From Protopterus annectens (taxonomy: Eukaryota; Chordata; Ceratodontiformes; Protopteridae), in the NCBI RefSeq assembly GCF_019279795.1, contig NC_056745.1, positions 1,490,497,503 to 1,490,561,502 on the forward strand: a stretch of 64,000 nucleotides of DNA. Direction: 5' to 3'. The notes under the pieces were generated by a model. It was not told the DNA's origin. It was given only the letters and a program-made list of their open reading frames with translations, and did no database searches. Each line of letters opens with the position of its first letter. Within the stretch, counting starts at the first letter, position 1. Positions 23,114 to 36,126 of the stretch are shown one piece after another. A program made the translations under genes and the position numbers.

Positions 23114-23762
23114 ACATGGAGATATAGGTTGGTTCAGCTAATTTTCTGTTTATATCAAATGATGTATATATTTAGTTTACACCATGAATTTCATGAATAT
23201 TGGTTTATAATAATCTGTATGCCTCTATCTTTCATATCTTTCTACAGTTTTTCCTATGTGTCATATAGTATCCGATGAAGGACAGCCATTGGCATATCGA
23301 CATACCTGCTTCAATTACAGCTGCAGGAACTTTATTGCAACATTGGATTAAGCATGAATTTTCCAGTTCGGCCACATCATTATTTGTTAACCACAATTTT
23401 TCTGTTGGAACCATCATTGCACTTTTTCATGCTGTGGATGGGATTCTTTGGTTCTGACAATATTTATGATATATGTCTTTAGCATAACTAGATTTTCAGG
23501 TATGCTACACTGTTCATATTCAGGTTTTATAATTCCACATGTGGGGGTTAGTTCAGAATATATTTTTTATTTTTTCAATTCCTTATTTATATGCTATATT
23601 TGGTATATATTGTTAAGTCATGACTGCATTTATTTTCATGCATTACTGCAGGTTACATTTTGTGTACTATCTCTTTAATTATTTATTGGTTGCATTCTCC
23701 ATTTGTCTCTCAGGTGGGGTGTGTATATAAATGGATTGTATTTTTGGTGAACTGTTTATACA

Positions 23763-23793
23763 CGGAAGAAGGCATTGGTTGCCAAAACCGGTC
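23763..23793 (+). ncRNA. hammerhead motif, PLE X right copy, core mutated
   Basis: Same stem II and CCGGTC, but the heptamer is CGGAAGA and GAAA has become AAAA. Both changes hit conserved core positions, so self-cleavage should be lost. Confidence 0.65.
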
Positions 23794-23849
23794 TGTTTAA
23801 TAAAAGGCTTATTATTCAGCTATTTTCATGTTTTCGATTTAATTTTTCT

Positions 23850-23985
23850 ATTTTTATTACTTCTGGATCGTATATTGCTGGCCTAGTGTTGTTCACTTGA
23901 TTGGTTTGGCCGCGCATCTACCTGCCTGCATAGCATCATGTTGGTTAGCAAAGACAACCACAGGCTTGAAAAAATGCCAGAACTC
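23850..23985. other. spacer between PLE X and the next PLE end
   Basis: About 135 bp with no recognised content. Confidence 0.35.
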
Positions 23986-24070
23986 ACTTCATAAAAATGC
24001 AAACAGATTTAATTGTGCACAGCAGGTAAGCGTTTTCACATTCCGCTTCATCAGACCTTCAAAAACACGG
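23986..24070 (-). mobile_element. Penelope-like terminal fragment (family Z)
   Basis: The minus strand reads GGTCTGATGAAGCGG, then GTGAAAACGCTTACC, a hammerhead-like terminal segment with an AAGCG/CGCTT stem, followed by an AT-rich outer end. It faces away from the plus-strand PLE at 24,386, the head-to-head layout of the other PLE loci here. A CR1 fragment separates the two. Confidence 0.45.
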
Positions 24071-24383
24071 TTATAAATAGAACGTGCTGGAGGGACAGAT
24101 TCATCACCCAGAGACTCCCTATGCTGTGGAACAAAATCCCGGTACATGTGAGGCAGAGCACCTCGCTGGCCTTGTTCAAGAGGAATCTTGACCAATGGAT
24201 GGGAGATCGCAGATATACCCCAGGGATTACTTCAGTGTCACTGCTTGACAGAGGCACAGAAAAATGATAGGCATAGTTTTTATTCAAACTAAAGGGGTGG
24301 CGAAAGCCACATAACTATGGGCTAGGCTTATAAATGCCCTTGGGCAGATAGCCTAGTATGAACCTATGAACCTATGAACCTAT
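24071..24383 (+). mobile_element. CR1 3'-end fragment (copy E)
   Basis: The last ~60 codons of CR1 ORF2 (NRTCWRDRFITQRLPMLWNK, FKRNLDQWMGDRRYTPGITS, SVSLLDRG), then the conserved GGGCTAGGCTTATAAATG and AGCCTAGTA block and (CCTATGAA)n at about 24,357-24,383. A typical 5'-truncated LINE insertion, here inside or next to a PLE terminus. Confidence 0.9.
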
Positions 24384-25730
24384 ATCCAAGGTCATTGCTT
24401 AAATACCCTCAACTGACAAAACAATTACAATTAAGCCCAATACTGTTTAAAGAGACAGATACATATTCAAGTATATTACATTTTACTATTTGACTATAAT
24501 TCATCTGACAAAACAAGCTGACAATAAAATTAGCAATCAATAGAACTGCTATATACGAAAACTGGAAACATGTAAACATAGAACTAGAAGAAAAAATGTA
24601 TAAGAACTTTATAAGAACTGGAGTTATCTTATGCAAGATGGGATGTGTAGAGCAAATGCAAGGGAATTCCCCAAAATAACATTCAGGAGGGGTAAAAACC
24701 TAAAAAATATCTTAGAGTCCCAGTATGAGTCTATGTTGGCAAGATCTGGCATGTATAAATGTAACATGTGCCGGTATTGTAAGTTTATTATGGTGGGCTC
24801 ATCTTTTGTCATCAGAGAATTTAGATATACTATTCAAGGTAGAGTCAACTGTACCAGTTCAGGAGTTGTTTATTTAGCTCAGTGTTCTCATTGCCCAGTT
24901 TTCTACATCGGTAAGACCGCTAGAAAACTAAATGAGCGTATCTACGAACATACATACGCAATTAGAAAAGGTAAGGTAGAAAATGCATTGGCAAAACACG
25001 TAAAGGGAAATCCTTCCCACCTTTTCTCATTTACTATCATTGATCGTGTCAGATCGGATGGCGGGGGGGCCATTGATTCTCTCATTTTAGGGGGAAGACA
25101 GCTGCTATGGCAACTAAGATTGGATGCCTGCCACCACCCGGGTATCAACGATAGGTTGTCTATTTCTTGCATATTGAGATTAAAGAGCCTCATGAGATAG
25201 GGCGTAGCATTATTTATTCTATTTCATTTTATTGTTGTTTTCACTTTATTTTAATTTCATCAGTACTAGGGATTATATATTTATTGTTCAATAGAGTACT
25301 ATTAGATTTAACTAGTGGGATATCATGGACTCACGTGTTGCGATTTTTATAATGATTTTTAACTATATATTTTTTATTTCAAGCAGAAGTAAGATATATT
25401 GTATTTAGTACGAGGGAATCATGTTCCATGTTTTTTCATGTTTTTTCATACTTTTTTCTAAATATTTCTAGCGTTTTTATACATTGTTAATTTGTTTTAT
25501 TGCTTTAATCATTATGAAAGGGTATTTAAATGAGTGGTGTTTTAAGTGACGTTGTTTCCGTTTTTATGCTTTTAGTGTTTCTGAGGAAGTTGGTGAATTT
25601 TAAACTGACAAAAAGCTCGCAAAGAAGCTTAAATTCATTAATAAAGTCTGTTAGTCCAGTGTTACCAGTCTCTTTACTGGATGTTTTTGAGGAGCAAAGG
25701 AGTGTAGTTTCCTTATTTTGGTACAGAGCA
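24384..25730 (+). mobile_element. Penelope-like element, third family, 5' truncated
   Basis: Only the nuclease end of the protein and the 3' region remain. A hammerhead-like segment at 25,581-25,611 reads CTGAGGA, AGTT...AACT, then GACA where GAAA is expected. The 3' end abuts the truncated 5' LTR of the gypsy element, so it likely inserted into that LTR. Confidence 0.65.
24631..25200 (+). pseudogene. PLE GIY-YIG endonuclease fragment, open frame
   Basis: A 189-codon open frame covering the C-terminal part of a PLE protein. It includes FRRGKNLKNIL, the Cys pair region KCNMCRYCKF, then the GIY-YIG signature SSGVVYLAQC...FYIGKTARKLNERIYEHTY and NALAKHVKGNPSHLFSFTII, ending with LLWQLRLDACHHPGINDR. 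Catalytic Tyr, Gly, Arg and Glu positions look intact. No reverse transcriptase remains upstream, so it is a truncated copy. Sequence differs clearly from families X and Y. Confidence 0.8.
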
Positions 25731-25785
25731 CTGAAATTTTATTTGAATACTAGTGAGAGATGTGAGGTAAGCACTCTGTTTTTGG

Positions 25786-26120
25786 GGATCCCCTACACAA
25801 CACCGACATTCCAGAATGCCGACAACCATATGGCTGACACCATATGATCAACATTCAAAATGCCGACATTGTGAGACATCCATAGAAAAGGAAAATAAAA
25901 TGTCCTTTCAACTGTTAGCAGGGGGGCTATGCCCCCCACACCCCCCATAACATTAATATACCAACTCTGAGATCACACTACAGTGCAGGAATGGAAATCT
26001 TTCCATTCTGCACTATATTGAGATGCCGGTTCTGCATTGTCGGCATTCTGAATGTCGACTATATTGTGTCAGCCATATGGTTGTCAGCATTCTGGAATGT
26101 CGGCAAACTGAAGGGGACCC
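25786..26120. mobile_element. palindromic transposon F4
   Basis: Flanked by GTTTTTGG and ATTTCTGG (8 bp, two mismatches); the 3' LTR shows the empty site. Ends are GGATCCCC and GGGGACCC. The word CATTCCAGAATG or close variants occurs at 25,807, 25,852, 26,044 and 26,088. The centre has the conserved core (GATCACACTACAGTG, GGAATGGAAATC) and a G/C hairpin GGGGGGCTATGCCCCCC. No coding capacity. Confidence 0.8.
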
Positions 26121-26606
26121 ATTTCTGGACCTGACAAGACACTCATCAACTTTCATCTTGCCTGCCTTTAGTAAGTAACTAGGGAACAGTAATTCTTCAG
26201 TCATTTAAAAAATATAGTAAAATTAGCTAAATGTTGGGTTTTTTCTGTATTTGTCTGAGTTGTTTTTGTTTATATTTCCTGTGATTGAAACTCTGGGGTT
26301 GATTCTAGATATTCAGTCTTTTCATGTTTTATTTAATTATTTATTATGAAATATATCTAAACCTTTCATTGTGGCTGGTCTTTTAGAAACACTAACCTTT
26401 GAGAGTACTTGCATTTATTTAGTGGCACTATGGCTCCACATTCTTGAAAGTCTTGCTGCTTGGTTAAACACTACCATTTGTATAAGTACATGGGGTACCC
26501 TGGTAAGACTCTCAAAGAAGCTGGCTTTGGGTGCTCTGGTGGCAGTAAATCTACCTTATAGTCTGGGTGGAGGTGGCAGAGCAGGTAAGCTGAGCCAGCC
26601 TTTCCC

Positions 26607-26714
<108 letters not shown>

Positions 26715-27059
26715 AATCTAATCTCAAAGAGACTGTGTGTGACAGCTACTGAACAGGGACACTGAGAACACTGATTTCACAAAGATGGTAGTGGAGGACT
26801 TGGCTTGGAACACCTGGCTAAGGACTCAGCTCTATAGTGGTCAGTGAGGAGTCTTATTTGAGGCACTGAGATAAAGCCCGGCCCCAGGACTGAAGTGTGA
26901 ATTATCTGTGTACTCTTAAGAGAAATTATACTTGGTGCAGAGAGCTGCACCTGAAAATACAGTGTGTGTGTCTATTTTTCTCACAGTGAACATTCCACAT
27001 TGGTGTAACTGGTGAGGACTGAGGCTGCTTGATCACTGGTCCAGAGGAGGAACATCACA

Positions 27060-27228
27060 TATTGGTGAGCAGCAGTGTGGATATTAATCGAACTTCTGTA
27101 GCCTTTAAGCAGTTGTCACTAAAGGTGTGTGTAATCTCAGAAGCCACAAGGTAAACATACAGAGTTTCATTTTTCACAACAGTTTTATTTTTTTTCTAAT
27201 TTTGTTTAGTCAGTGAAAGTAGGCAAAT
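27060..27228 (+). promoter_or_regulatory. primer-binding and leader region of the gypsy element
   Basis: TATTGGTGAGCAGCAGTGTG follows the LTR end directly, where a tRNA primer-binding site belongs. The tRNA is not identified. The leader runs to the gag start. Confidence 0.45.
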
Positions 27229-28601
27229 ATGTCAGCAGAGGATTATGGCAAGCTGACAGTGAACCATTTGGCTAAGGTGTGCATATCCAAGGGACTGCTG
27301 CATGCCAACCTGACTAAAGAAGAAATTATTTCAGCCTTGGTCACAGCTGCAGCACAGACCTGCAACCAGGAAGACAACCAGTCTGGTGATGGGGATGTAC
27401 AGCCCTCAGAAACAGGACAGTTCACTTTTCCTCAGAGGACTTAAAAACCCATATGGAGTTAAAGAGATTTGAACTGGAAGCAAAATGCATGGAATTAGAA
27501 TTGGGAGAGAGACCGCTGTGTTTGGAGGCCGGATTTTTAAATTTAACTAACATTTGTTAACCAGGAAAGTCCGACTTGGAATGAACCAATTTGCAGTGGA
27601 GGCCCGGGGGAGAAATGCTCCAAACGCATGTCTTTGTAATGTGGGAGGAAACCAGAGCACCCAGAGGAAACCCACACAAATGCAGGGCGGACATGCAGAC
27701 TTTGCACCAAAGAAAAGGAAAGCAGTGTCAACATGAGAGGGACATGCTGACTCGTTGACAGGAACATGCAAGTAATGTGGAAGGAAATAACCAAACCCCA
27801 GAAGCAACAAAGGTCAGTAAATTTATATCACAATAAACAGAAGGTGATTGTTGTGATAGTTTTATGCATATTTTTGAAAGAGTACTGTATGTAAACAGTA
27901 TGATGTTTACCAAGGGCTCTAGGTACAGTTCCTGACCCCCTTACTCCATGAGAAAGCTGTAACTGCTGTTTCTAAATTCTCTGATACTAATTGTTTAAAT
28001 TATGACAAGATTAAGCAATGTTTACTGGAATGTTTTAAGTTAATACCTTTAGCTTACATAAAAAAAATATGAGCATAGACGTAGGGCAGATGAAGGTGTA
28101 TATGATTATATTGCTGAGAAAAGCACTTATTTTCATAGGTGGGGTAGTGGGTGTCTGGTCACCACTTTTGAAAGGCTGGCAGACCTTTTGGTGAGAGAAC
28201 AAGCCCTTAGCACTTTGCCTGAGGACATGAGAATCTGGTTGGCAGATAAGGAGTGTAACTCTGTAGATGAGCTGGAGAGAAAAGGGGATCCCTACTTGGC
28301 AAGCAGGGCACCCCTGCACAAAAAGGGGATACCCAGTGCTGCACATGGATATAAGGGAACCCATGGTGGGCAGCCTAAACCAGCCCAACATAGTCCACCA
28401 GTAAAAGGAGAAGCCACTAGTTCAGGTACATGGCCAGGATCAGTGTTTAGATCTTTTAAATGTATCCAGAGGAGCCATGTAGCATATGAATGCCCACTGA
28501 AGCAAGGTGGGGAACAAAAGGTGAGGGAGCCAGCAAGTGGGAATAATAGGATGCCAGTTGTAAGTTCTCTGAAGGCAACAGGGGTACCAAACTATCACTA
28601 G
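27229..28601 (+). pseudogene. gypsy gag with SCAN-like region, interrupted
   Basis: Starts MSAEDYGKLTVNHLAKVC, and the frame stops at 27,442. A SINE interrupts it (about 27,535-27,720). Capsid sequence resumes near 27,960 (KFSDTNCLNYDKIKQC). The segment LPEDMRIWLADKECNSVDEL then DPYLASR resembles the SCAN domain, which is thought to derive from Gmr1-like Gag. A damaged zinc knuckle CIQRSHVAYECPLKQ ends it; the second Cys is missing. Gag would form the particle shell. Broken by stops, a frameshift and the SINE. Confidence 0.7.
27535..27720 (-). mobile_element. SINE (family d): fish-type body with L2 tail
   Basis: Minus strand: GTCTGCATGTCCGCC, GGTTTCCTCTGGGTGC, TTCCTCCCACATTACAAAG, ACATGC, then directly the L2-type tail (TTTCTCCCCCGGGCCTCC, AGTCGGACTTTCCTGGTTAA, CAAATGTTAG). 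It lies in the gag region. The head is missing or very diverged. Confidence 0.6.
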
Positions 28602-28611
28602 AGTTTGTGTC

Positions 28612-29450
28612 CTACATTAGTGGATGGAAAACAGGTCTCTGCCAAGACAGACACAGCCTTTGACATAACCAATATGAAGCCTGCAGTGGTTCAAGAGGAG
28701 CAGCACTTGCTTGGGCAGTCCACTCCAGTCAGAGCTTTAGGAACAATCCCATTCCAAATACCTTAGGCCATGGATCACCTTTACTTGGAGGGGGGAAAAG
28801 GAAGCAAGCAAGTAGGTGTGTTTGAGGGGGTCTACTGCATTTGACTGAAAATACACTTCACTGAAAATGAAATCAGTGGGATCACTTCACTGAAAGCCCA
28901 CTTCACTGAAAACTCACTTGACTGAAACTCATTTTGTTGAAAGTTATATATGGCCTTTTCCCCACTGTGGTGCAATCCTGGAGTTAGTATATATATATTA
29001 AGGGGGGTGGAGTGGGGGGGCACAGCCCCCCACATTGGGGGTGTGTGGGGGTGAAGCCCCCCACATATGCTGGTTATATGTTCTCTTTTGGAAACAGTTA
29101 TTCATTGCACTTATAAGTATCAATCCCTATAGTTCAAAATGTTTATAATATGTGGGGGGCTGTGCCCTCCACACCCCCTTTAATACATATACTAACTCCA
29201 GGATTGCACTACAGTGGGGAAAAGGCCATATATAACTTTCAGCGAAATAAGTTTTAGTCAAATGAGTTTTCAGTGAAGTGGGCTTTCAGTGAACTGGTCG
29301 TAGTAATTTCATTTTCAGTGAAGTGTATTTTCAGTGAAATGCAGTAGACCCATTTGAGGATATCCCTGCAGATGTCTTGATAAGGAATGATTTTGATAAT
29401 GCAGTACATTGTGTGCCTGTAGTTACATACAGTCAGGCTTGGAGACAGGC
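28612..29450 (+). pseudogene. gypsy aspartic protease, split by F5
   Basis: VDGKQVSAKTDTAFDITNMK corresponds to the protease active-site region, but the expected D-T/S-G-A reads D-T-A-F. After the F5 insert the frame region continues with EDIPADVLIRNDFDN, the LLGNDF-like motif. The active-site change and the insertion make it non-functional. Confidence 0.6.
28828..29351. mobile_element. palindromic transposon F5
   Basis: Starts GGGTCTACTGCA and ends TGCAGTAGACCC, a perfect 12-bp terminal inverted repeat. Flanks GTTTGAGG and ATTTGAGG form an 8-bp duplication with one mismatch. The arms are built from about seven copies each of a TTCACTGAAAA-type word. Inside are two inverted half-cores (CCTTTTCCCCACTGTGGTG at left, its counterpart near 29,215) and G/C-rich hairpins such as GGGGGGGCACAGCCCCCC. 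Confidence 0.85.
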
Positions 29451-29859
29451 ATGTGGGAGAACCAGACAGACCTCACACCTGAAGCCAGTGATGGTGATGT
29501 GACCATTTCAGGGAGGGAGATACCCTGTAACAGTGAGCCTTAAGGTGAGCCACAGCTGCTAATAGGTACTGATGTTCCCTTTGACAGGATAACTGCAAGG
29601 GCAGAAGTAAGTGGTAGTACTTTGGCTGACAGTTAGGGACCTCTGTCAGAAGATACCACACTTCCTGTAGAAGGGGAGCTGGGAAGGGTTGCAAAGGTAG
29701 AGTTGAGACAGGCTCAGCTCTTGGACCCTACATTACTAGACTTAAGGAATGTAGCTAAGGAGGCACCTGATTCTCAAGGAAAGGGGGCTCTGTATACTGT
29801 AACAAAGAGTTACTGCATAGAGAGTGGACCGCTAAGGGAGTGCTAGAGGGTGCGATAAT

Positions 29860-31035
29860 ATAGCAGTTGATAGTGCCCAGAGCCTACCATCTGGCACTTC
29901 TAGCCATAGCCCATGACATTCCTTTTGTAGGTCATATGGGCATAAAGCATAAGAGGAGATGCATTATCCAGAACTTTTATTAGCCTGGAGTTGCAAGGGA
30001 TGTAATGGGGTACTGCAGAACCTGTGAGCAGTGTCAAAAAGTGAGCAAGGCAGGACACAAGATCAAAACCCCTTTGAAGCTTTTGCCTGTGATTGAGGAG
30101 CCATTCCAGAGCATAGCTATGGTTATCGTGGAGCCTCTGAGTACCCCAAGTTCCACAGGGAAGAAGTATATCCTAGTGGCAGTAGATTGTGCTGCTAGAT
30201 ACCCTGAGGCAGCGGCTCTGTTCTCCAGTGAGGCAAGAAGGTGGCAAATGCTTTGTTAGACAATTTCAGAAGGGTAAGGTTTCCTAAGAGAAATACTGAC
30301 TGACAGCGGTGCCAATTTCATGTCAGACCTGCTGGCTTGTCTGTGGAAGCACTGTGATGTGAAGCACCTAAAGACCACCCCTTACCATCCCCAGACTAAT
30401 GGTCTTGTAAAGAGGTTAAATTCTACAGTGAAGACCATGTTAAGGGCATCTGCAGACCAATTTAAGAGAGAGTGGGACAAATATTTGCCCCATCTGCTGT
30501 TTGCATACAGCGAGGTACTCCAGGAATCCACATTTTTTTCACCCTTTGAGTTGCTGTCTGGGCATAGGGTGAGGGGCCCTTGGATTTGATTTGTGATGAA
30601 TGGGAGGGTGAGTGTGAAACCCACAAATAGTCTATTATGGCATATGTCCTAAACCTCAGGACAAGGCTTAGCGAGCTTATGGGCTTGGCTCGGGAGAACC
30701 TGGCAGGAGCCCAACAGCAGAAAAAGGTCTGGTATGACAGGAATGCTTGAGTCTGAGAGTATGCTGTGGGACAGCAGGTTATGATTCTCATTCCTGTCAG
30801 ACACAATAAGCTACAGGCAGCATGGGAGGGACCCTACAAGATAGTAAGGAAGGTCAGTGATGTTAACTACATGGTAGAACTGCTAGGCAGGAGACTGGGG
30901 TACACATTGTACCATGTTAGCATGATGAAACCTTACCATGATAGGGAGGATCTTGTTCTCAGTATTTGCAGTTGGTGGCAGGAGGAGTCTGATGGGGATC
31001 TGGTGTCTGATCTCCTCAGTCAGTGGAAGGGGTAG
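29860..31035 (+). pseudogene. gypsy integrase, upstream of RT
   Basis: The HHCC zinc region reads AIAHDIPFVGHMGIKHK then YCRTCEQCQKV. The core shows KYILVAVDCAARYPEAAALF (first Asp), LTDSGANFMSDL (second Asp), TTPYHPQTNGLVKRLNSTVK, where the catalytic Glu usually following TNG is replaced by Val, and SPFELLSGHRVRGPW. The C-terminal GPY/F-type module includes NKLQAAWEGPYKIVRKVSD and HVSMMKPYHDRE. Frame breaks at about 30,259 and 30,590. It would have inserted the DNA copy into the genome. Confidence 0.85.
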
Positions 31036-31179
31036 CAATGTCCCAGCAGCTATCCTCTTCCCCAGGTTTGAAAAATCCAAGCAATGTTACAGGAGTCTGG
31101 GAACATCTTCACGGGAAAGCTTGCATGCACCTAGTACAGCACCATGAGGATACAGGACTCCACAGAGTCATCAAGCAGG

Positions 31180-32406
31180 TCCCTTGCAGGGTGCCTGAGT
31201 GAGTCAGACAGACTCTGAGGGAGGAGATACAGGACATTTTGGAACTGGGAGTAATCCCGGAGTGCAGCAGTCCATGGGCCTCCCAGTGCTGCTGGTACTA
31301 AAGAAGGATGACAGCACCAGGTGGTGTGTGGACTACAGAAAACTAAACAGTCACACAGAGTCAGAAGCTTACCCCATGCCTAGGACAGAAAATGCCTTAG
31401 AGCAGCTGGGTGAGGCTAAGTATCTGACTGCTACTGATCTGGCCAAGGGCTACTGGTAGGTGCCCTTGATTCCCACTGCTAGAGAAATGTCAGCCTTTGT
31501 GACTCCTTTCAGATTATATGAGTTCATGAAAATGCCCCTTGGGATGAAAAGTGCCAGATCCCAGCACAGTTTCAAAAGGTTGGTAGATTGTATCCTAGTA
31601 GGAGCAGGAGGTTATTTTCTTGCTTAACTGAATGATATTAGCATTTACAGCCATTCCTGGCATGAGCACCTTCAGCATGTTAGGGAGATCCTGGGCAGAC
31701 TGCAAAGGGCAGGGTTGGCCATTAATCTCAGTAAGTGTCAGGTGGGAATGGCAGAGGTTTCCTACCTAGGATGCTGAGTTGAGAGTTGTAAGATCAGCTA
31801 GAACTGCCAAAGTGGAAGTTATTCAGGCATGACCTGTTCCTGTTACCAAAAAGCAAGTGAAGGTATTCTTGGGGAAAGCTGGGTACTATAGAAAGTTTGT
31901 TCCCAATTATAGTACAACAGCTGCTCCCCTCACAGACCTGACACAACAGATAAGGTGTGAACCCAAGCCTACGAGCAGGCATTCCAAAAGATAAAGGTGC
32001 TTTGGGAGGAACCCCTGTGCTATCCAGTCCAGATTACAGCAAATAATTTGTTGTGCAGGTGGATGCTTCAAACCATGGGGTAGAGGTTGTACTTAGCCAG
32101 GTTTCATGAGAGGAAGAAGAGCAGCCTGTTGTATACCTCAGCCATAGACTCCAACTCAGGGAGAAATGTTATGTAGCTGCAGAAAAAGAATGTCTAGCCA
32201 TAGTATGGGCAATGCAAAAACTTCAGCCCTATCAATATGGAAGGAAATTTGCTGTAGTTACAGACCACAATCCTTTAACATGTCTACATCGATTCAGCCA
32301 GCAAAATGTTAAGTTACTAAGGTGGAGCCTAGGGTTGTAGGCACATGATATGATAGTGCAGCACCATACTGGGGTCAGCGATGCCAATGCAGAGGGGCTC
32401 TCAAGA
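31180..32406 (+). pseudogene. gypsy RT and RNase H, downstream of integrase
   Basis: RT blocks: LPVLLVLKKDDSTRWCVDYR, YPMPRTENALEQLGEAKY, TATDLAKGYW and a damaged catalytic block (stop then LNDISIYS where YLDD is expected). RNase H: VVQVDASNHGVEVVLSQV, VVYLSHRLQLREKCYVAAEK, ECLAIVWAMQKLQPY and VVTDHNPLTCLHRFS. The last domain ends close to the polypurine tract at 32,493, confirming that integrase does not follow it. Several stops. Confidence 0.85.
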
Positions 32407-32492
32407 TAGGGCATGGGTTAATGTGTTCCCAGACAGGCTCATTTCTCTCAAACACCATTTCTCCAGGGTGACTTGAAAAACTAGCTAAGTCT

Positions 32493-32508
32493 TCAAAGGA
32501 GGAAGAGA
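32493..32508 (+). promoter_or_regulatory. polypurine tract
   Basis: CAAAGGAGGAAGAGA directly precedes the 3' LTR start TGTGATGATG. It would prime second-strand synthesis. Confidence 0.6.
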
Positions 32509-34239
<1,731 letters not shown>

Positions 34240-35072
34240 GTAACAATACATAAGTTCTTTCTTTAACTCAATAGTGCACTCTGTCATCTTTATGGGTCTT
34301 TTATGACCTGTCAGTTTTGGTGTTTTTTGTGGACTACTATTTCCTTCTACAATAGGGGTCCAAAACTCCGCCCTGAGCCTGGCCTAATCCCATTGTAGGA
34401 ATGTTTCCATGTCTTGAGGATTCTACACTGTCACTTTTTCCAGTCCTGGCACCAGTGTGCTTACCAGGATTGGGCACTTTTTTATCCCGGGACCTATGCA
34501 CCCAAATGTCTTTTTTAACCTACTTCTGTCCAAGACATATGACGGTAATTACCAAGACTTGAGGATGAATTCATTTCCAGCAATATCACTGCCCTTTGCT
34601 TGCTGATTTTATCATCTCTCCATTTGAACTGTTTATTCATTATAACTAGGCTGATGTTTAATATTAAACTCTGAATCATTTAATGCTCATACTAGTAGAA
34701 GGTAGAATAATGTCCCCTTATACTTTATACATAATCACATTTGATAAGCTTGCATCTTTCAAAATAGAATAGATGAGTGGATTGGTGAAAAAGTATTTTA
34801 GACTACCTCCTCCTGGAGAATGGCATTCCATCATCTCTTTTGAGTTCTTTAGTAATTTTTACATTGAAACACTAGAACTGATCAGCACACAGTGCTCAAC
34901 TGTCCATATTTTCACCTCTTACTTTTGGTCTGTTCCTCATAAAATCTGTGGTCTTCTGACACAATCACTGAGGGTTGTGGTCACTTAATAATGACATACA
35001 TTTGAGTTTCAGACTTCATATCTTTCAGAAAATGCACGTTAACATAAATCATTTTATTCTAGCAACTTTATA

Positions 35073-35142
<70 letters not shown>

Positions 35143-35389
35143 AAATCTGTCCATATTTTGGAGCCTTTGTCACACTATTATATTAGACTTTCTCCAAATT
35201 TATTGTGCAAAGAAGTTGCTAGGTTTGGATAAGTCCAACTTCCAATTCATAGAAGCACTGTGAGCTTTAAGACAGATACAGAGGCTGATGTTACAGTAGT
35301 ATTACATGCTATTTACAGTAACATCTCAAAAGCACTAGTAGTTTCCTAGTCATGCCTGAGTGCAAAAGGACACAATGATGACCTTTGGG
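34240..35389. other. unassigned region with (TA)n
   Basis: No recognisable gene. A TA dinucleotide tract occupies 35,077-35,139. Confidence 0.4.
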
Positions 35390-36126
35390 TTTACGTGCCG
35401 GAAGGTCCATTGCACAAATAACCTGCTCAGCAGAACTGGGACATGTGAGTTGGATTTAACTGCCAAAATAAAAAAAAGTTATGTTGATGTGTTTAACAAA
35501 GTTGGTCTGTTTAACTATGAGCCAATAAAAGTAATTAAAATGAAACCCTGTCACAAATGTCTTGATCATACCCAGAAGAGTGCCATTTCCAATACTGTTC
35601 AAAGTAGAGGCAGAATGCAAGTGCTTTGTATGATTTTAAACTGTAACTGAACTGACTGAATGGTGTGCTCCGATGGTTCTAGCTGTTAAAAGAAGGCAGT
35701 GTAGAAATATGTGCTGGGTTTAAAAAGTGTACTAATGCAGTTATGAGACACCAGTTTATTCTTCTTATCACAGAGGATATCACAACTGAGTCGGCTGATT
35801 CCAGTCTATTCTTCACGTTAGATGCTTCAGGAGGTTTTTGAAAAATTCCCTTAAGGAAAGATATCCAAAAGCTTAAAACTTCTATTACCCCAAAAGGAAG
35901 GTTTTGTTTCAAAAGACTTCTATTTGATAAAACTTCAACATCAGAAACATGTCAACATGAGATGAACAATCTACTGAAATGGCATAAAGGTGTCGTTATC
36001 ATAGATGATGTGCTGGTCTTTAGTCCTGATAAAGAAACATGTGATACAATATTGAAGGCAGTGTTCCAAACCACTAAAAGCCCAGGTTTGAAACTGAATA
36101 GAGACAAATGCTGTTTTGGGAAGTCT

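Larger units (their letters stand above)
18562..23849. mobile_element. head-to-head Penelope-like pair, family X (young)
   Basis: Two PLE copies lie with 3' ends outward. Left copy is minus (18,562 to about 20,990), right copy plus (about 20,990-23,849). Both end at the same base of the family: homology stops at TTTAATTTTTCT on each side. Where both are coding they differ at roughly 14 of 519 residues (hand count). The left copy lacks two internal segments (equivalents of about 21,190-21,290 and 21,318-21,495) and is 5' truncated. Outer flanks are unrelated, so it probably arose from two linked insertions or an inverted template. Confidence 0.9.

Noticed and set aside
23920..23965. Target duplication for PLE X (GTAGCAAAGAC near 18,551 and GTTAGCAAAGAC near 23,943)
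   Set aside because: The matches are not adjacent to the element ends (the right one is about 95 bp away) and are imperfect.
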